From: Streptococcus suis
Lineage (GTDB): Bacteria; Bacillota; Bacilli; Lactobacillales; Streptococcaceae
Direction of reading: 5' to 3'
NCBI GenBank assembly: GCA_024583055.1
Contig: CP102147.1
Span: 1 to 5,711 of the forward strand
DNA length: 5,711 nucleotides
A program made the translations under genes and the position numbers. The notes under the pieces are model-generated. The model was not told the origin of the DNA, made no database searches, and saw only the letters and a program-made list of their open reading frames with translations. How positions within the stretch are numbered: the first letter of the stretch is position 1; the number at the start of each line of letters is the position of its first letter. This document shows positions 1-4,283 of this stretch, piece after piece.

Positions 1-328
1 AAATTGAGGTTAGTGTTTACTTAATTGAGTTTTTGTTTTCACTAAAGAGGTGTTAAGTGAATTTTGAGTAATGAGTTTTTTTAGAGAAAAGGTGGAAATA
101 TATTTTAGTCACATACCGAGTTTTTCAAGGAAGTCAGAAACAGAGAGCCTAACTCGTAAAAAGGTATTCATAGCATAGAATTGAAAAGTTGCTCATTTGT
201 CATCGCATAGACAAAGGAAAAAAGTTGCGCATTGAGGAGAAAGTCCTCGGCATAGAGAAGTGATTATCTCGACGTTTGAACAGGTCTGAATAGTTGGAAA
301 GCGTCCTAATAAAAAGAAAGGGGTCAAT
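1..328. other. Non-coding region upstream of the recombinase gene
   Basis: AT-rich stretch with no reading frame that looks like a gene. It holds a weak inverted repeat (CGAGTT at 117-122 against AACTCG at 151-156), the degenerate direct repeats annotated at 173-256, and a small hairpin GAGGA/TCCTC (234-238 and 244-248). I found no convincing -35/-10 pair for the downstream gene. If the molecule is circular, this region plus 5706-5711 separates the recombinase gene from the small reading frame at 5610. It is a natural place for recombinase binding or attachment sites, but nothing in it proves that. Confidence 0.5.
173..256 (+). repeat. Degenerate direct repeats (GCATAGA and AAAAGTTGCKCATT)
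   Basis: GCATAGA occurs three times (173-179, 205-211, 250-256). Two of the copies are each followed by a 14-base element with a single mismatch: AAAAGTTGCTCATT at 184-197 and AAAAGTTGCGCATT at 220-233. The units are about 32 and 45 bases apart. An 11-base copy of part of the element, AGTTGCTCATT, recurs at 1340-1350 on the other side of the recombinase gene. Tyrosine recombinases often bind short direct repeats as arm-type sites near their own gene, so this is a candidate binding region. That role is inference. Confidence 0.4.
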
Positions 329-1267
329 ATGGCTAATACGGAAATCAAAAAGGGTCGCTGGGCAACCAAGCGAGCCAATAAAAAGAAGAAAGCTGAAAAG
401 AAAGAATCTTATAGGAAAACAGGTCGCTTACGTTTACAAAGCATGCTGGAAGCAGGGTTTGGAACAAAGCGATCAAAAGACAAAGTTGAAGCTGATACAA
501 AGAATAAAATTTATTCTAAATCAACATTTGTCACGTATAAAAACCAGTTTCGCTATTTTGCTGACTGGTTGGAAGTAGCTCATCCAGAAGCCCAAACCAT
601 CGAAGATGCGTTAGGCTTTGTAGATGAATACTTACAACGTTTAATAGACTTGAATCGTTCTGCTTATACTATCTCGACTGCAAAGGTTGCACTTGCTAAA
701 GTGTTTGGAGTTGAGGGTACTTGTTTCATTAAAACTCCTCCACGCTTACGTGAGAACATCAAGCGTTCACGTGAGGAAGTAGAACGTGATAAGCATATCT
801 CTAAGAAGAAAGAAGACACGTTATCACGCTTTACGAGTGCTACAGGACTTCGTAGGGCTGAGATGATAAGAATTGAAACAAGTGACCTTTTCTTTGATAA
901 TGGAAAGGCAATGTTGAAAGTAGGTAAAGGGACGAAAGGTGGGAAACCTCGTCTAGTAGAAATCGTAGGTAAGACAGAAGCGGAAACAAAAGATATTGTA
1001 CGTTGGATACAAGCCCAAAGAGGGAGATTGTTTCCAAAGGTATCAAGTAACTATGACAATCATAGTTACAGAGCAAGTTATGCAACGAGGTTATACGAGC
1101 GATATGCTCGTGATGTAAGTAAAATATCTAATAAAAAAGAGAGATACTCTATGCGAAAAGATAGAGCTGGAGAAGTTTATGACCGTGTAGCAATGCAAAT
1201 TGTAAGCAAGAATTTAGGTCATACAAGGGTATCAGTTATTGCACAATCTTATTTATATACCGACTAA
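329..1267 (+). CDS. Tyrosine recombinase / phage-type integrase
   Basis: A 312-residue site-specific recombinase expected to cut and rejoin DNA through a tyrosine intermediate. The first 60 residues are very rich in Lys and Arg, probably contacting DNA. Residues about 60-130 fit the SAM-like core-binding domain, and 155-312 the catalytic domain. The catalytic set is visible: Arg175 in ATGLRRAEM, a Lys among 200-206 (GKGTKGGK), His245 and Arg248 in NHSYRASYATRLY, His298 in LGH, and Tyr308 in QSYLY. The His-Arg pair lies 50 residues before LGH, wider than the roughly 23 of XerD, so there is an insertion of about 27 residues. The start is supported by AAAGGGG at 317-323, five bases before ATG. 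It stands alone and ends at a strong terminator. Role (multimer resolution, integration or inversion) is unknown. Family assignment is firm. Confidence 0.9.
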   Translation: MANTEIKKGRWATKRANKKKKAEKKESYRKTGRLRLQSMLEAGFGTKRSKDKVEADTKNKIYSKSTFVTYKNQFRYFADWLEVAHPEAQTIEDALGFVDEYLQRLIDLNRSAYTISTAKVALAKVFGVEGTCFIKTPPRLRENIKRSREEVERDKHISKKKEDTLSRFTSATGLRRAEMIRIETSDLFFDNGKAMLKVGKGTKGGKPRLVEIVGKTEAETKDIVRWIQAQRGRLFPKVSSNYDNHSYRASYATRLYERYARDVSKISNKKERYSMRKDRAGEVYDRVAMQIVSKNLGHTRVSVIAQSYLYTD

Positions 1268-1280
1268 AAGAAGAAAAAGA

Positions 1281-1309
1281 AAAAGGCTTGCAGAAATGCA
1301 AGCTTTTTT
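1281..1309 (+). terminator. Rho-independent terminator of the recombinase gene
   Basis: A perfect 7-bp stem GCTTGCA/TGCAAGC (1286-1292 and 1297-1303) with a GAAA tetraloop is followed by six T residues (1304-1309). The A-rich bases before the stem pair with that T run and also give a T-rich tail on the other strand. The element can therefore also stop transcripts coming from erm(B) on the minus strand. Confidence 0.9.
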
Positions 1310-1366
1310 CTTAGCAAAATCTTTTAAATGCATAATATTAGTTGCTCATTCGATTTATATAAATCT

Positions 1367-1432
1367 TCATAATAATTTATCTCCATTCCCTTTAGTAACG
1401 TGTAACTTTCCAAATTTAAAAAAGCGACTCAT
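1367..1432 (-). pseudogene. 21-codon remnant frame following erm(B)
   Basis: A reading frame MSRFFKFGKLHVTKGNGDKLL starts four bases after the erm(B) stop codon. The GGGAGGAAA that ends the erm(B) coding sequence serves as its ribosome site. From memory, a related longer frame beginning MSRF-KFGKLHVTKGN commonly follows erm(B) in Tn917/pAMbeta1-type segments; here it closes early at TGA. It is probably a truncated leftover carried along with the resistance gene rather than a working protein. A second tiny frame (MKIYINRMSN, 1338-1370) overlaps its stop codon. Confidence 0.4.
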
Positions 1433-1436
1433 AGAA

Positions 1437-2174
1437 TTATTTCCTCCCGTTAAATAATAGATAACTATTAAAAATAGACAATACTTGCTCATAAGTAATG
1501 GTACTTAAATTGTTTACTTTGGCGTGTTTCATTGCTTGATGAAACTGATTTTTAGTAAACAGTTGACGATATTCTCGATTGACCCATTTTGAAACAAAGT
1601 ACGTATATAGCTTCCAATATTTATCTGGAACATCTGTGGTATGGCGGGTAAGTTTTATTAAGACACTGTTTACTTTTGGTTTAGGATGAAAGCATTCCGC
1701 TGGCAGCTTAAGCAATTGCTGAATCGAGACTTGAGTGTGCAAGAGCAACCCTAGTGTTCGGTGAATATCCAAGGTACGCTTGTAGAATCCTTCTTCAACA
1801 ATCAGATAGATGTCAGACGCATGGCTTTCAAAAACCACTTTTTTAATAATTTGTGTGCTTAAATGGTAAGGAATACTCCCAACAATTTTATACCTCTGTT
1901 TGTTAGGGAATTGAAACTGTAGAATATCTTGGTGAATTAAAGTGACACGAGTATTCAGTTTTAATTTTTCTGACGATAAGTTGAATAGATGACTGTCTAA
2001 TTCAATAGACGTTACCTGTTTACTTATTTTAGCCAGTTTCGTCGTTAAATGCCCTTTACCTGTTCCAATTTCGTAAACGGTATCGGTTTCTTTTAAATTC
2101 AATTGTTTTATTATTTGGTTGAGTACTTTTTCACTCGTTAAAAAGTTTTGAGAATATTTTATATTTTTGTTCAT
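1437..2174 (-). CDS. erm(B): Erm(B) 23S rRNA adenine-N6-methyltransferase
   Basis: A 245-residue enzyme that transfers methyl groups from S-adenosylmethionine to A2058 (E. coli numbering) of 23S rRNA, blocking macrolides, lincosamides and streptogramin B. I recognise the complete Erm(B) sequence. Visible motifs: QNFL at 9-12, the SAM-binding loop [10 protein letters not shown] at 35-44, acidic Glu58 in SIELD, Asp83 in HQDIL, the catalytic GSIPYH at 99-104 where the family has N-[IL]-P-[YF], and FHPKPKVNS at 162-170. Length and both ends match the family and nothing is truncated. AGGAGAG (2180-2186) lies six bases before ATG, within the loop of an inverted repeat, as expected for translational attenuation. 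It is transcribed opposite to the other main genes, inside a segment that looks acquired. Confidence 0.98.
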   Translation of the reverse strand: MNKNIKYSQNFLTSEKVLNQIIKQLNLKETDTVYEIGTGKGHLTTKLAKISKQVTSIELDSHLFNLSSEKLKLNTRVTLIHQDILQFQFPNKQRYKIVGSIPYHLSTQIIKKVVFESHASDIYLIVEEGFYKRTLDIHRTLGLLLHTQVSIQQLLKLPAECFHPKPKVNSVLIKLTRHTTDVPDKYWKLYTYFVSKWVNREYRQLFTKNQFHQAMKHAKVNNLSTITYEQVLSIFNSYLLFNGRK

Positions 2175-2199
2175 GTAATCTCTCCTGAAGTGATTACAT
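2173..2199 (-). promoter_or_regulatory. Hairpin sequestering the erm(B) ribosome binding site
   Basis: An 8-bp inverted repeat (ATGTAATC at 2173-2180 and GATTACAT at 2192-2199 on the plus strand) encloses the erm(B) Shine-Dalgarno AGGAGAG (2180-2186) and includes the start codon at its edge. In the mRNA this would hide the translation start. Bases 2189-2197 are also exactly complementary, over 9 bases, to 2311-2319 inside the leader gene. The upstream arm can therefore pair with the leader instead and free the ribosome site: the two exclusive foldings of translational attenuation. Confidence 0.75.
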
Positions 2200-2298
2200 C
2201 TATAAACAAATACAGAAGTTAAACGATTTGTTTGTAATTTTAGTTATCTGTTTAAAAAGTCATAAGATTAGTCACTGGTAGGAATTAATCTAACGTAT

Positions 2299-2382
2299 TT
2301 ATTTATCTGCGTAATCACTGTTTTTAGTCTGTTTCAAAACAGTAGATGTTTTATCTACATTACGCATTTGGAATACCAACAT
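2299..2382 (-). CDS. ermBL: Erm(B) leader peptide
   Basis: A 27-residue peptide, MLVFQMRNVDKTSTVLKQTKNSDYADK, recognisable as the erm(B) leader (ErmBL). A strong ribosome site AAGGAGG (2391-2397) lies eight bases before ATG. In the known mechanism, a macrolide-bound ribosome stalls around the Asp10 codon. This shifts the mRNA fold and exposes the erm(B) start. The leader is complete, with no deletion or duplication of the kind that makes erm genes constitutive, so erm(B) here is probably inducible. It lies 124 bases upstream of erm(B). Confidence 0.93.
   Translation of the reverse strand: MLVFQMRNVDKTSTVLKQTKNSDYADK
2308..2366 (-). promoter_or_regulatory. Leader-region attenuator stem-loops
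   Basis: Nested inverted repeats inside the leader coding region: TGCGTAAT at 2308-2315 pairs with ATTACGCA at 2359-2366, and AGTAGAT/ATCTACA-type arms (GTAGAT 2342-2347 with ATCTAC 2353-2358) form a compact inner hairpin. A stalled ribosome on the leader would cover the promoter-proximal arms. That releases bases 2311-2319 to pair with 2189-2197 and opens the erm(B) ribosome site. Confidence 0.65.
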
Positions 2383-2439
2383 GACGAATCCCTCCTTCTT
2401 AATTACAAATTTTTAGCATCTAATTTAACTTCAATTCCT

Positions 2440-2472
2440 ATTATACAAAATTTTAAGATAATGCACTATCAA
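2440..2472 (-). promoter_or_regulatory. Promoter of the erm(B) leader transcript
   Basis: A perfect -10 box TATAAT reads on the minus strand at 2445-2440. The best upstream -35-like hexamer is TTGATA at 2472-2467, with an unusually long spacer of 21 bases, so the -35 assignment is weak and the -10 box probably dominates. The transcript would start about 50 bases before the leader ATG. Confidence 0.6.
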
Positions 2473-2800
2473 CACACTCTTAAGTTTGCTTCTAAGTCTT
2501 ATTTCCATAACTTTAGGGTTAACCATACGCAAGACCAATCACTCTCGGACAATACTCATGATTTTAATGATAAAATCCATGTTAAACCCATAGATAAGAA
2601 ATACACCTGCAATAACCGTTACCTGTTTGTGCCAATTTAAAAATGCACCACTTTTTTATAATTAAAACGGTTGAAAACTGTACCACTAATAACTCACAAT
2701 AGAGAGATGTCACCGTCAAGTTAAATGTACAAAATAACAGCGAAATTTTTAAATCTATTTCTTATCGATACAAATTCCTCGTAGGCGCTCGGGACCCCTA
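2473..2800 (-). other. 5' flank of the erm(B) segment, non-coding
   Basis: About 330 bases without a supported gene. From memory, the stretch around 2745-2795 (reading CTTATCGATACAAATTCC then GTAGGCGCTCGGGACC) recurs next to resistance genes in Gram-positive plasmids and transposons such as pAMbeta1/Tn917-type and aminoglycoside-resistance clusters. I take it as the outer edge of the mobile erm(B) segment. A minus-strand frame MDFIIKIMSIVRE (about 2542-2583) is too short to support. No insertion sequence or terminal inverted repeat of a transposon is complete here. Confidence 0.45.
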
Positions 2801-2819
2801 ATAGTATCAAGATAAGAAG

Positions 2820-2897
2820 AAAAGGGTATTTTGCTCCGCAAAAACCCTTTTAAAAACCGTGGGCTTCCGCCCACCCCTGACAAACGCAATGCGTTTG
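2820..2897. repeat. Cluster of three short hairpins
   Basis: Three back-to-back palindromes. The first pairs AAAAGGGT (2820-2827) with ACCCTTTT (2844-2851) and TTTTGC (2829-2834) with GCAAAA (2838-2843), leaving a 3-base loop and one bulged A. The second is GTGGGC-TTCC-GCCCAC (2859-2874). The third is CAAACGCA-A-TGCGTTTG (2881-2897). The spacing is tight and there is no coding frame. They may act in plasmid replication or transfer, or the first may stop transcription. None matches an origin type I can name. Confidence 0.7.
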
Positions 2898-2929
2898 ATC
2901 ATGCCTCTGAAAAGTAGCTTTATCACGTA

Positions 2930-3059
2930 ATTACTTTTCGTCGCTCAGCAAAAGCTAAATGCCTAAAATAAAAAGACAAGGGTAAACGTTGCTCACGTTG
3001 TTCGCCCTTGTCTTTATTATTTATAGCCATTTTAAACGCTTATGCCGACGAAAAGTAAT
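2930..3059. repeat. Long imperfect hairpin of about 130 nt
   Basis: The outer arms are 14 bases of perfect inverted repeat (ATTACTTTTCGTCG at 2930-2943 and its complement at 3046-3059). The inner arms are 11 bases (AAAGACAAGGG at 2972-2982 and CCCTTGTCTTT at 3005-3015). The sequence between is also partly complementary (AAATGCCTAAAATA against AAATGGCTATAAATA), so both arms of about 53-55 bases can pair around a 22-base loop that itself has AACGT/ACGTT. A competing small hairpin, GAAAAGTA (2909-2916) with TACTTTTC (2932-2939), shares the left arm. Candidates are a second single-strand origin, a transfer origin or a folded recombination site. Confidence 0.7.
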
Positions 3060-3130
3060 AATCACGTGTAAATATACTCGAATTGATTTAAAACGTCTTA
3101 GAACGCAAATATGAGCTTCTAACGACTTAA

Positions 3131-3166
3131 CCCCCTTGGCTTTTCAGCAGGGGGCATATTTTTTAT
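3131..3166 (+). terminator. Terminator-like hairpin
   Basis: CCCCCT (3131-3136) pairs with AGGGGG (3149-3154) around a 12-base loop, followed by CATATTTTTTATTT. It would stop plus-strand transcription. No plus-strand gene lies just upstream, so it may insulate the structured region from what follows, or be left over from a lost gene. Confidence 0.6.
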
Positions 3167-3174
3167 TTAATTCC

Positions 3175-3291
3175 TCACTCTTTATAAACTTGGTTTTCTT
3201 TTTGCCAATTCGATTTTATGTACTCTTTTATAAAAAGAGTATTCCTCTCTGTTAGCAATTCGAACCAACCAGCAGGAGCTCGGTCAGACAT
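3175..3291 (-). pseudogene. Possible remnant of an unknown gene
   Basis: A minus-strand frame ends at 3175 with a protein-like C-terminus of 38 residues from the only internal ATG (MSDRAPAGWFELLTERNTLF and onward, ending in a Lys/Glu-rich helix). The frame stays open upstream to about 3483, but there it crosses the single-strand origin, where composition is dictated by DNA structure. No ribosome site precedes ATG at 3291 or the upstream GTG. I do not recognise the family. It may be the 3' end of a gene truncated when this region was assembled, or chance. Confidence 0.25.
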
Positions 3292-3376
3292 ACAATAATC
3301 AGCAAAATCTTTTAGCAGAGTGGTTAATATTTCCCTAAAAAAGACCACTTCCGAGAGAAGTAGTAGGAGTGAGCTT

Positions 3377-3502
3377 ATGCCGAGAAAACTTTTGACTAAA
3401 AGCTGGGCCGAAGTACGCTTGGACGGGCTGAGCCGAAAGGCTTTAGCGTTTCGGGCAGGCACGTCAGCAGGACGACTGGCCAAGGTTTCTTTTAGTCAAA
3501 AG
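3377..3502 (+). other. Single-strand origin, type-A-like (ssoA)
   Basis: A 14-base perfect inverted repeat (CTTTTGACTAAAAG at 3389-3402, complement at 3489-3502) closes a folded domain of about 114 bases. Inside it, CTTGG (3418-3422) pairs with CCAAG (3480-3484), and CCGAAA (3433-3438) pairs with TTTCGG (3449-3454), with a loop containing TAGCG followed by T at 3444-3449. TAGCGT is the CS-6 consensus known from the loop of ssoA-type origins of Gram-positive rolling-circle plasmids. ATGCCGAGAAAAC (3377-3389) at the base of the stem resembles the recombination-site element tied to ssoA. The site would prime synthesis of the second strand on single-stranded plasmid DNA. It lies about 870 bases before the putative nick site. 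Confidence 0.72.
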
Positions 3503-3533
3503 GAAATTGGAATAAGTCAGCGAACGGTAGTAT

Positions 3534-3562
3534 TTGCGACTAACTTTATTTTAGTGTATAAT
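3534..3562 (+). promoter_or_regulatory. Promoter of the toxin-antitoxin operon
   Basis: TTGCGA (3534-3539) and a perfect TATAAT (3557-3562) are separated by the ideal 17 bases and lie 42 bases before the antitoxin start. The antitoxin-toxin complex would normally repress here, but I see no clear operator palindrome. Confidence 0.75.
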
Positions 3563-3604
3563 TAACGTGTCGAGGGAACAAGTTTACTTAAAGGAGGAAA
3601 TATT

Positions 3605-3886
3605 ATGACTACAGCATTGAAAAATGTAGCATTTAAAATGGATTCAGATACTTTAGATTTAGCTAGCGAGGTTATTAAGGAGAATGGATATAACCTTAAT
3701 AAAGTGATGAGATTGTATTTGAAGAATGTAGCTATTACTAAGAAAATTGATTTGCCAACTGAAGAAGAATTAGACAATGAATTTTTGTTTATGCAGTTAA
3801 AGAGTGAAGTTAAACAAAGGGTTTCAGATGTACAGAATGGAAAATATTATTCTGATTCTGATTTGGTAGAACGATATGGATTATAA
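3605..3886 (+). CDS. RelB/DinJ-family antitoxin
   Basis: A 93-residue protein predicted to neutralise the toxin encoded next to it and to bind the operon promoter. Residues about 5-50 (NVAFKMDSDTLDLASEVIKENGYNLNKV and on) have the strand-helix-helix pattern of a ribbon-helix-helix DNA-binding domain as in RelB/DinJ antitoxins. The acidic, probably flexible C-terminal part (about 54-93, starting PTEEELDNEF) would wrap the toxin. AAGGAGG at 3591-3597, seven bases before ATG, is a very strong ribosome site, giving the excess of antitoxin that such systems need. Its last 11 bases overlap the toxin start, so translation is likely coupled. Gene order antitoxin-toxin and sizes fit a type II module for plasmid maintenance. 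Confidence 0.85.
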   Translation: MTTALKNVAFKMDSDTLDLASEVIKENGYNLNKVMRLYLKNVAITKKIDLPTEEELDNEFLFMQLKSEVKQRVSDVQNGKYYSDSDLVERYGL

Positions 3887-4196
3887 GATTAAATATGCGG
3901 AAGGAGCGCTGAAAGATTTGGACAAAATCTATGATTTTGTTTCAAATGTCAGCGTTTCTGGAGCAAAGAATGTAGTCAATAAGATTCGTTCGAAAGTTAA
4001 TAATTTAGCTTTTATGCCGTCAGGGTTTGATTTTGATGATAGAATTGGACGCAGATTGCATGACAGTTTCAAAACAGAAGCGATAATCTCAGGAGATTAT
4101 CTTATTCTGTTTGTGGTAGATGAAAAGAATAAAGAAGTGATTATCACTCATTTTATTTCTTCGAAATCAAATTATATGAGGTTGTTAAAAAAATAG
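3876..4196 (+). CDS. ParE/RelE-superfamily toxin
   Basis: A 106-residue small basic protein. The order of elements fits the RelE/ParE fold: an N-terminal strand (YKIKYAEGA), a long helix pair (ALKDLDKIYDF and about 29-45), the loop LAFMPSG at 44-50, and strands AIISGDYLILFVVDE (69-83) and EVIITHFISSK (87-97), ending SNYMRLL. RelE members cut ribosome-bound mRNA and ParE members poison gyrase. The visible residues do not decide between these; the C-terminal Tyr100 and nearby Lys fit either. No ribosome site precedes the start at 3876, inside the antitoxin gene, so expression depends on translational coupling. On loss of the plasmid the labile antitoxin would decay and free this protein. Confidence 0.83.
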   Translation: MDYKIKYAEGALKDLDKIYDFVSNVSVSGAKNVVNKIRSKVNNLAFMPSGFDFDDRIGRRLHDSFKTEAIISGDYLILFVVDEKNKEVIITHFISSKSNYMRLLKK

Positions 4197-4212
4197 AAAG
4201 GTCAACAAAGAC

Positions 4213-4242
4213 GAAAAGCCCAGACGGCAATCTGGACTTTTC
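4213..4242 (+). terminator. Terminator-like hairpin between toxin and rep genes
   Basis: GAAAAG (4213-4218) pairs with CTTTTC (4237-4242) and CCAGA (4220-4224) with TCTGG (4231-4235), with one C-A mismatch and a 6-base loop. The T run is inside the 3' arm and only short T stretches follow, so termination may be partial. It lies 17 bases after the toxin stop and 41 bases before rep. It could end the toxin operon or attenuate read-through into rep, a common way of limiting initiator supply. Confidence 0.55.
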
Positions 4243-4283
4243 TGAGAAAATTTAATTACTTAATTTGTTGAATAGATTATAGC

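Noticed and set aside
173..256. CRISPR array
   Set aside because: The repeats are 7-14 bases, degenerate and only two or three in number, with unequal spacing and no cas genes.
193..378. 61-codon minus-strand frame near the recombinase start
   Set aside because: It overlaps the recombinase start and its ribosome site, begins within its basic N-terminal coding region, and shows no ribosome site or family likeness.
840..1085. 81-codon minus-strand frame inside the recombinase gene
   Set aside because: It is the antisense shadow of the catalytic domain, which has clear family motifs on the plus strand.
1239..1457. 72-codon plus-strand frame after the recombinase
   Set aside because: It crosses a strong terminator and the 3' end of erm(B) on the other strand, and its start lies inside the recombinase gene.
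2368..2640. 90-codon plus-strand frame across the erm(B) upstream region
   Set aside because: It runs antisense through the leader start, its ribosome site and the promoter; it has no ribosome site of its own and low-complexity composition.
2745..2830. Terminal inverted repeat of an insertion sequence at the edge of the erm(B) segment
   Set aside because: The flank is familiar from resistance regions, but I found no matching inverted copy near 1338 and no transposase gene.
3131..3166. Transcription terminator of a plus-strand gene in 2820-3130
   Set aside because: The hairpin itself is kept as a terminator-like element, but no plus-strand gene could be supported upstream of it.
3320..3565. 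81-codon plus-strand frame
   Set aside because: It spans the whole single-strand origin hairpin and the toxin-antitoxin promoter, so the open frame reflects structured DNA; there is no suitable ribosome site.
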